NCBI GenBank assembly: GCA_946803715.1
Contig: CAMPET010000227.1
Location: 34,787-48,073, forward strand
From: Beroe ovata
Lineage: Eukaryota > Ctenophora > Nuda > Beroida > Beroidae
Direction: 5' to 3'
Length of the DNA stretch: 13,287 bases
The position numbers and the translations under genes were made by a program. Shown piece after piece: positions 7,931 to 13,287 of this stretch. The notes below the pieces were generated by a model. That model made no database searches. It was not told where the DNA came from and worked only from the letters and a program-made list of their open reading frames with translations. The first letter of the stretch is position 1, and every line of letters starts with the position of its first letter.

Positions 7931-8216
7931 TCAACCTGTGGACCAACCAATGCAACGCAACTAGGACTTTTTAGTTAACATTGTTAGTTTACAGATTAGC
8001 TTTGTCTGGAGATGCTAGATGAGACCACTCGTACTAAATTGATTGCCCTATTTTTTGAAAATTCTTATTGTTGTCTCTTTTTCAGTAAAAAAAGACATGA
8101 ATCAAAGTATTTGATTCCAAATTACCCCATGTGATGATAATAATAATTGGGCTCTTACAAAATCCATTACCCTGATTTTATCAGGTGACTTGGGTCTTTT
8201 CGGTTTCCTAACCCAT

Positions 8217-8274
8217 CCCTAACCCTAACCTACAGGATACTTCCAAACCCGAAACCTGACCCTAACCCTAACCC
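8217..8274. repeat. Interstitial telomere-like tracts (CCCTAA)n
   Basis: CCCTAACCCTAACC at 8217-8230 and CCCTAACCCTAACCC at 8260-8274, with degenerate spacing between. This is the TTAGGG repeat common to most animals, too short to be a chromosome end. Confidence 0.8.
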
Positions 8275-8690
8275 TTACCTGTTTTAGTTATGTTATGTTA
8301 TATCATATCATGTATTTCATTTTTATTCCCTATTAATCAAAAGGGCAGGTATGTGAATTGTGATATGTATCAATTTATATTGCTTTCAGGGATATCTTGT
8401 TGATGGATATTAACATGAATTTAATATGTCTCCCTTTTAGGAGTATGTTTGTATATGACTGTTTTATCTGCTAGTGGGGCCTTGTTGTATTGTTCAATTG
8501 GTGTTTCATTGCTACTCAATTCTAAAGTAACAAGGTATACTAATTATATTTTATTACAGTTGTGTTAAGAAAACTATTCTTTTTATTTTTGAGCATTTAC
8601 TTAATGTGAATGATGGTTCCAATGCTGTGAAATATAAACAATTTGTTTTACTAGTTTTACTATAAAACGTGATTAAGTGGAAAAGTGTCT

Positions 8691-8702
8691 GGTCACGTGA
8701 CC
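8691..8702. promoter_or_regulatory. GGTCACGTGACC palindrome (extended E-box)
   Basis: A perfect 12-bp palindrome containing the same GTCACGTGAC decamer as at 7921. It lies upstream of the GOLGA7-like gene. Role not shown. Confidence 0.35.
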
Positions 8703-8770
8703 AAATCAGTTTTTCGTCCATAATTCGCCAGGGAAGCATTTTTACCCTATACATCACAATTTATGTCACA

Positions 8771-8787
8771 ATGTGATGTCATCACAT
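8771..8787. repeat. 17-bp palindrome
   Basis: ATGTGATG-T-CATCACAT, flanked by further TGTGATG/CACATGTG copies, which makes a small CACATG-rich cluster. Confidence 0.8.
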
Positions 8788-9034
8788 GTGATGGGGTGAT
8801 CTGAAATAAGCGCTTAAAGATGCGTTGATTCATGCCTGTTTTACCAAAAAGAGGCAAAAATAAGAATTTTCAAAAGTTATCTCTTGTACTATTGTACTAA
8901 AATCGCAATCGGCGCAAATAAAATTGTCACGCAACGTGTAAAAAAATGTTATCTGTCCACTGTTCATGTTTATTTATAAGCTCTGTTTCACGTTGCCGTA
9001 ATGTCAAATGTCATTTTGTAAGGCTAGGTTTTTC

Positions 9035-9196
9035 TTGTCAGATTTTATCTGACCTCAGTTTCNGCAGATCATTTTGATACCAAGTTTGTCATATTTTGTT
9101 AAAGTCGATTTTTTTCGTTCACCCCCTACTATATCGGCCTTCGATGAAGGCGCGCGCGCCGCGCGCGAGAAACAGAGGTCAGATAAAATCTGACAA
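9035..9196. repeat. 28-nt inverted repeat around a GC-rich core
   Basis: Arms 9035-9062 and 9169-9196 match in 27 of 28 positions. Each arm itself contains the palindrome TCAGATNNNATCTGA. The spacer of 106 bp holds the first GCGCGC block. The n at 9063 immediately follows the left arm. Confidence 0.93.
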
Positions 9197-9289
9197 ACAA
9201 AATGTTATTTGTCTAAGCTGCTTCTTGCGCGTCGCGCGCGAAACGAAATTCTCGTTTCGGTCATTGATGAAGGCGCGCGCGCCGCGCGC
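9143..9289. repeat. Duplicated 24-bp GC-rich block
   Basis: The same 24 bases (GATGAAGGCGCGCGCG, then CCGCGCGC) occur at 9143-9166 and 9266-9289. Between them, 9213-9240 is roughly an inverted copy (GCTGCTTCTTGCGCG versus GCGCGCTACAAGCAG), and a hairpin CGAAACGA/TCGTTTCG lies at 9239-9259. It stands out as a CpG-dense island in AT-rich DNA. The open frame across it reads MKARAPRA twice, an effect of the repeat and not a gene. Confidence 0.9.
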
Positions 9290-9299
9290 TACAAGCAGT

Positions 9300-10470
9300 T
9301 GACAGCTAACATCCGACAGAGACAACTCAAATCTTTTAAAGGTAATTCAGAGAAATTTGAAGAAATTAAGTCTGATGGCTGATCTGAGGATATTATTGGC
9401 AAATTTTACTATTGATTTTGACAAAAATTGAGGCAGTTTCTCATTTGGATGATTATAGCCGATTTTTTAATACTTATATCACGATCAAGAAAGATGTAGC
9501 AAGAAAGAATTATATTTGAATATTTGTGTTTTTGCCTTTCAGCACTGGGTATACTTACATTTTCCTTGTATCAATCATTGTGATATTGTTTATTATGTTG
9601 TAAAAGCGGTCATGTAATTTATTCTATTAATTTTTTATTAGAAAGAATGGCGTTAATTTGAATTAAGTGGGCACCTGAGTTGTATTGTGTTCATATACGT
9701 CATGCTGATATGGCACCCAAGATCTAGTTTTATTTTACCCATGAGGCTGAAGCCAAGTCTGCCCTTGAATTCAAATTAACCTATTGAGTAGGAGAAAGTG
9801 TTTATTGAGTGGGAGATAGCGTTTAAAACTCAGAAAGAAGTGATGATTTGTCATATCTATTTTTTATTCATATAATCTTGGTGGGGGTCCTTAGACCCTC
9901 AGTATGGTATTGCTAGAAAAATTTCCACTTTTGGGTTTTTTCATCACCATGGTCATTGAAACTCAAGACTTTATGACATAATACTGCCTTTCAATCTGCT
10001 GATCCCAGTGGTTTGTATTACTTGTGCTACTACTGTTATAGTATACTGACAGCTGATTTTAGGTTCTATTAGTCCTCATTTAAGCACTCTCTATTTAAAA
10101 TTTTGTTTTTTATAAGTGTATCCTATTTATCTCATTTATCTAGAATGCAAGGTGCACTGTGAAAGCTATCTTTCATTATGTTGTTTTCGTGGCACAGCTG
10201 TGCCTTAAATTAAGTTGATGTGCCACTACAATATAAAAGTTTAAATTATTATTATCATTATTTTACTGGACCATTTTCATGCTGGTCTGTATATTATTCA
10301 TGGCTTATAGCCGAAATTATCACCACTTATAATCCATTTACATTTTTCATGAAATTAGACAATGGACTGACTTTTCTATTCCATGGCTACTAATGAGGTA
10401 AGGCATCTCAAGGATACAATGGTTTATCACGATAGTGAATGATTGTTACATTTCATTAGGTAGCAATATT
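9300..10470. other. Gene-free interval upstream of the GOLGA7-like gene
   Basis: AT-rich, without recognisable coding exons. It may contain the unseen 5' UTR exon and promoter of the GOLGA7-like gene, but I cannot pick them out. It holds an inverted-repeat pair (9652-9780) and a 14-bp palindrome GGCACAGCTGTGCC (10191-10204). Confidence 0.4.
9652..9780. repeat. Inverted-repeat pair, possible tiny MITE
   Basis: GTTAATTTGAATTAAGTGGG at the left (9652-9673 arm) and the inverse of GTTAATTTGAATTCAAGGG at the right (9760-9780 arm) match with a few differences across an 86-bp centre. No target duplication recognised. Confidence 0.6.
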
Positions 10471-10477
10471 TGTATCT

Positions 10478-10589
10478 GGGGCTCCTTCACGAAAAAAGTT
10501 AGGAAGGCATCAGCAATTCCTGAATGAATGTCTGGACAGCTGAAAAGGTGTCTTTACTCTATTTAGGTGTTCTTTCGTGAATAAGCCCC
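10478..10589. mobile_element. 112-bp MITE-like element next to a splice acceptor
   Basis: The left end GGGGCTCCTTCACGAAA and the right end, reading inward GGGGCTTATTCACGAAA, are inverted copies with three differences. The outer right edge reads CAGGGGC, a hAT-like terminus. A direct target duplication is not clear. The element stops 29 bp before the first coding exon of the GOLGA7-like gene. Confidence 0.55.
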
Positions 10590-10618
10590 TGTAGGGACCA
10601 GTGCCTGGTATATTACAG

Positions 10619-10759
10619 ATGAAATTTCAGCCAAGTGGGGAAAACCAGCCAGCCGTTGCTTCATTGAATGCTCCAAAGAAAGTGTTTATCCAAAGGGACT
10701 ATACACATGGAACCGAGTGTCAGTTTGAAGTAGAATTCCCCTCTCAGCTAGAAGATGTG
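10619..10759 (+). CDS. GOLGA7: GOLGA7-like coding exon 1
   Basis: 47 codons from ATG to the donor GATGTG|GTATGT. The first 19 residues (MKFQPSGENQPAVASLNAP) are family-variable. The conserved part starts at KKVFIQRDY. The open frame continuing to 10933 is intronic read-through. Confidence 0.9.
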
Positions 10760-11454
10760 GTATGTTTTGGGACTCTAATTGCTCATAGTCTTCTAACTAT
10801 CCTTAGGATCCTCTATATGATGCTTACTTTCCATAACTCAGGGCCAGTAGGTATCAATATTCATCAAATCTTGACACTTGTTCTTCGAAAGACCAACGTC
10901 TTTGCTCCACTTATTTCGCTCAAAAGCAACTGACAACTGACAAGTTATCATTATTGATTTACAGATACAAGATTGCAATTGGTCTCTTCAACTGGCCACT
11001 TTCAGTCTCTCCCCTCCTATGATTATAGTTCCCTTCGTTTCAGATCCCTAGAGAAACGTTCACGGACACAGTAAACAAGATCAATGAGTTATTTGGTAGA
11101 GCTGAAGAGTTGGGCTGCCCAACATATCTAGAAGGATGCCTTGCTTGCATGACTGGATACTTGCTTTACTTCTGTATTGAAACCAAATATGCCAAGGTTT
11201 GTTCAGGGAGAAATTTTTCTGGTCGCATTGTACCACATTGTAATTTACTGCTTGATCACCTGACAAGTTTAAACAGTTATTTCTATTTAGATTCATTTCC
11301 TACCTTGCAGGAAATGAAACAGATATCGTTGTTTATTCAGCGGCAGAATGATGAGATCTACCATCCGATGGGCGTCCATATTGTCGAGCCCATGTTGCGT
11401 GGCCTCCGTTGCATTGAGGTGGTCATCTATACTAACCCAAACAGTGCCGTCTAG
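10619..11454 (+). CDS. GOLGA7: GOLGA7/Erf4-family palmitoyltransferase partner
   Basis: Three exons, 10619-10759, 11044-11196 and 11311-11454, give 145 residues ending in TAG. Both introns are phase 0, with donors GTATGT and GTTTGT and acceptors TTTCAG and TTGCAG. Landmarks of the family are present in order: KVFIQRDYTHGTECQF near the N-terminus, then INELFGRAEELG, the motif YLEGCLACMTGYLL, and GLRCIEVVIY close to the C-terminus. In vertebrates GOLGA7 (GCP16) sits on Golgi membranes and stabilises the DHHC acyltransferase ZDHHC9, which palmitoylates RAS proteins. The two cysteines of GCLAC (79 and 82 here) correspond to the palmitoylated pair. The length is close to human GOLGA7 (137), with a longer polar N-terminus. 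The ATG follows directly on a splice acceptor (TATTACAG|ATG), so a non-coding 5' exon is expected upstream. No breaks are seen. It could be GOLGA7 or GOLGA7B; an invertebrate single copy would be orthologous to both. Confidence 0.93.
11044..11196 (+). CDS. GOLGA7: GOLGA7-like coding exon 2
   Basis: 51 codons, from TTTCAG|ATCCCT to GCCAAG|GTTTGT. Encodes IPRETFTDTVNKINELFGRA and the conserved YLEGCLACMTGYLLYFCIET, with the two likely palmitoylated cysteines. Confidence 0.92.
11311..11454 (+). CDS. GOLGA7: GOLGA7-like coding exon 3 and stop
   Basis: 47 codons plus TAG, from TTGCAG|GAAATG. Encodes FIQRQNDEIYHPMGVHIVEP and GLRCIEVVIY, matching the conserved C-terminal half of the family. Confidence 0.92.
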   Translation, partial: EMKQISLFIQRQNDEIYHPMGVHIVEPMLRGLRCIEVVIYTNPNSAV

Positions 11455-11830
11455 AATATTACTAGCCCCGAACTTGTTTATCTTGATTCTGTACATTTTG
11501 AGCAATTACTAAGCTTGAATCTTTGAATGACTGGGAAATGCAAAAAAAACATTCGAATCATAATTTAACTCGACTTTGCTATCAAGTTGAATTTAGCCTT
11601 TTGCATTATGAGTACGTTGATATTAAGTACGTTGATATTATTCTCGTATTTTCCCCAATTTTCTATGATCATGGAAAAAGAAAAGAGACAATCTCCTGGT
11701 CAAATATCCTGTCATAGACTTACCAAATATCTGTCACATATCCTCGAGATTTATAGAAGCTGCGACTTAATGCTGTTAAGTGTTTACGTAATTTCAATGA
11801 GTTCACGACAGTAAATATATGTCGTTTTTA
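11455..11830 (+). other. Probable 3' UTR of the GOLGA7-like gene
   Basis: AT-rich non-coding DNA after the stop. No AATAAA occurs here. The best poly(A) signal is the variant AGTAAA at 11810-11815, followed by a U-rich stretch near 11823-11831. It contains an exact 15-bp tandem duplication (AGTACGTTGATATTA at 11611-11625 and 11626-11640). Confidence 0.45.
11810..11815 (+). terminator. Candidate poly(A) signal AGTAAA
   Basis: A known single-base variant of AATAAA followed within 10-15 bases by GTCGTTTTTATT. Chosen because no canonical hexamer is visible between the stop codon and the minisatellite. Confidence 0.3.
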
Positions 11831-11835
11831 TTAAT

Positions 11836-12097
11836 ATGTCTTGACATCAAACTTTCCTGACACTATAACTATTCTATTTTTTCCTTGTTTCTCTTGACTG
11901 CACTTCCTTCTTGACAGTATTTTCCCCTTGACACCACTCTCCCTTGATAGCGACATCTCATTGACTTTTCCTCCGACATTAGACTTTTCTTGACAGCACC
12001 TTACCCTTTGATACCACTTTTACCTTGACAACAGTTTTCCATTGACACCACTTTCCCTTGAAACTACTTGCTTCTTATCAACACCACTTCTCCCCCG
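11836..12097. repeat. Degenerate ~20-bp minisatellite, left segment
   Basis: Loose tandem copies of a pyrimidine-rich unit of about 18-21 bp resembling CTTGACACCACTTTTCC (for example at 11926-12090). Copies diverge strongly from each other. The array resumes at 12837 after an inserted transposon. Confidence 0.85.
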
Positions 12098-12828
12098 TAG
12101 GGGCGTATCCAGGATTTTCAAAAGGGGATACCAAATCAACATAGTTTCTGTCCATATCATACATTAAGAAAGAACTGCCTAAACTGAAGCAGGGGTCTGG
12201 GGGCGCAGCTCCCAGAGACCAGACGATTTTCGCCGTAAAATTTCGAAGGTTCTTCAAATATGAGGTCAAATCATCCTCTTATCATTTTATTGAAAAAGTT
12301 CCTCAAACCGAGGCAGGTTAGGACGGCTTTTTGGTTTAAAATTTCGAAAATTCTTGAAAGTTGTAGTTTGGGGTCAATTTATTTTGTTCTCACTGCTGCA
12401 TTCCTTGTAGGGGAGGGAAATTAAGTACTTGCCTAACGCAAGCACAATTCTTGTTTCAAGGGGCCTGCTGACAACTGCGCACATAATAATTTAATTCCCA
12501 CGGTCTAACAGGGTGCCCTGTAAATGTTTCGGGCTGATTAGGTACCTCTGATTCTTGAGACGACAACTGCTCACATTGCATCACAACAAAGTTGAAATCT
12601 ATACCAAACGACAGCTGCGCATATAGCATAACATGATCACAGTCGAGTGATCACAGTAGAGTCGATGCGATCTTTGAATGTGCGTAGTTGTCGTTCCTAA
12701 TCAAGAGAATTGACTGATTGGGCTGACCTCAAAATTTTCCCACGCTTTCTTGTGAATTTTTGACTTCACTGTGCGCAGCCGTTCCAAGGTTCGCATTTCA
12801 AAAGGGGATCCCCCGGCATACGCCTCTG
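12098..12828. mobile_element. hAT-type non-autonomous element inserted in the minisatellite
   Basis: 731 bp. Ends are TAGGGGCGTATCCAGGATTT on the left and, reading inward from the right, CAGAGGCGTATGCCGGGGGA, with CAAAAGGGG/CCCCTTTTG inside both. Direct flanks are CTCCCCCG (12090-12097) and CTTCCCCG (12829-12836), an 8-bp duplication matching at 7 positions, as hAT elements produce. The interior has no transposase; it contains an imperfect inverted pair around ACGACAACTGC and AGTTGTCGT (about 12530-12730) and twin TAAAATTTCGAA motifs (12236 and 12338). The element must have moved using an enzyme from elsewhere. Confidence 0.82.
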
Positions 12829-13025
12829 CTTCCCCGACGCCACTGTTCCCTTGACACCATTAACCCCTTTGATAGCACCCTTCTCTGACTCCCATCACTT
12901 TTCCCTTGACAGCAGATTTTCCTTGATACGGGACGCCACTTCCCCTTGACAGCACTTCTATTCCGACGCAACTTTTCCCTTGACAGCATTTTCACATTGA
13001 CATTGCTTTTGCCTTGACGGCAACT
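12829..13025. repeat. Degenerate ~20-bp minisatellite, right segment
   Basis: Same unit as the left segment (CCCTTGACAGCA, TTGACACCATTA, TTGACAGCACTTC) and the same strand, confirming that the transposon split one array. Confidence 0.85.
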
Positions 13026-13123
13026 CTAAGCTAATCGAATAATGAGATTCATAAAAACAATTGGGTCCAGTCGTATTGAGTTGCATCATTGATGCTGAAT
13101 CTACCCCAATACCATGACACCAG

Positions 13124-13287
13124 GTAGAGTGGTGTATGTCGTAAAGTGGTGTCAGCATTAAGCACTAAGCAGTGACGTTGAGTGGTATATACGTCATGGA
13201 ATGTCTAAAAGTGGTGTCAGCGGTACGCACTGAGCAGTGACGTAGAGTGGTGTATTCGTCATGGAATGTAATGAAGTGGTGTCAGCG
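13124..13287. repeat. 65-bp tandem repeat running off the right edge
   Basis: Units begin GTAGAGTGGTGTA (13124), GTTGAGTGGTATA (13177) and GTAGAGTGGTGTA (13242). Spacings are 53 and 65 bp, the first copy lacking about 12 bp (CATGGAATGT). Each contains AAGTGGTGTCAGC, and the full units share AGCAGTGACGT. Confidence 0.88.

Larger units (their letters stand above)
7820..8690. other. Gene-free AT-rich interval
   Basis: No exon recognised. It contains an E-box palindrome (7921-7930) and the telomere-like tracts near 8217-8274. A pyrimidine tract with a CAG near 8070-8086 looks like a splice acceptor but leads into no open frame. Confidence 0.4.

Noticed and set aside
8217-8274. Chromosome end
   Set aside because: Only two to three telomere units in each tract, with ordinary genomic sequence on both sides.
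9096-9302. 68-codon open frame with repeated MKARAPRA
   Set aside because: The peptide repeat is a by-product of the duplicated 24-bp GC-rich block.
10760-10933. Continuation of the first GOLGA7-like exon as a longer coding frame
   Set aside because: The conserved family sequence stops at the consensus donor and resumes at 11044 in phase; the read-through part matches nothing in the family.
11836-13025. Many TTGACA hexamers resembling bacterial -35 boxes
   Set aside because: They are units of a minisatellite in animal DNA, without paired -10 elements; the resemblance has no meaning here.

Overview
This is eukaryotic, metazoan nuclear DNA. The window is fairly AT-rich and has small protein-coding exons bounded by GT...AG introns, many inverted-repeat transposon relics, minisatellites and short CCCTAA telomere-type tracts. 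The only confidently recognised host gene is a GOLGA7/Erf4-family gene. That gene and the style of the repeats suggest a marine invertebrate, perhaps a deuterostome such as a lancelet, hemichordate or echinoderm. The species guess is an inference and nothing in the window fixes it.

Layout. (1) At 1-2010 on the minus strand are the first five coding exons of an unrecognised coiled-coil protein. It starts at 2001 and runs off the left edge. All splice phases agree. Its introns hold two near-perfect hairpins. (2) At 2300-4392 are two inverted-repeat DNA elements, about 0.40 kb and 0.99 kb. Their termini are alike in design: a GGGA(G)CC start, then CACATAT, then a palindromic octamer that is TGACGTCA in one and TTACGTAA in the other. 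The larger one carries a 50-bp minisatellite. (3) At 4393-5080 is sequence with no recognised gene, including a perfect 23-bp palindrome with a 2-nt centre. (4) At about 5284-7611 on the plus strand is a decayed hAT-like transposase or transposase-derived gene, with an N-terminal C2-H2 finger, a likely small intron, one frame change and three in-frame stops. (5) At 7612-10600 is gene-poor DNA with hairpins, E-box palindromes, telomere-like repeats and a GC-rich foldback cluster. Both ambiguous bases (n) of the window sit exactly at the ends of inverted-repeat arms here. (6) At 10619-11454 on the plus strand is a complete three-exon GOLGA7-like coding region of 145 residues. (7) At 11836-13287 is a degenerate TTGACACCACTTT minisatellite split by a 731-bp hAT-type non-autonomous element with an 8-bp target duplication. 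It is followed by a 65-bp tandem repeat that carries the same 12-mer in the opposite orientation.

The two host genes point away from each other, and transposon-derived DNA fills the roughly 8.6 kb between their start codons. Nothing shows that they work together. I see no operon, CRISPR array, tRNA or rRNA.
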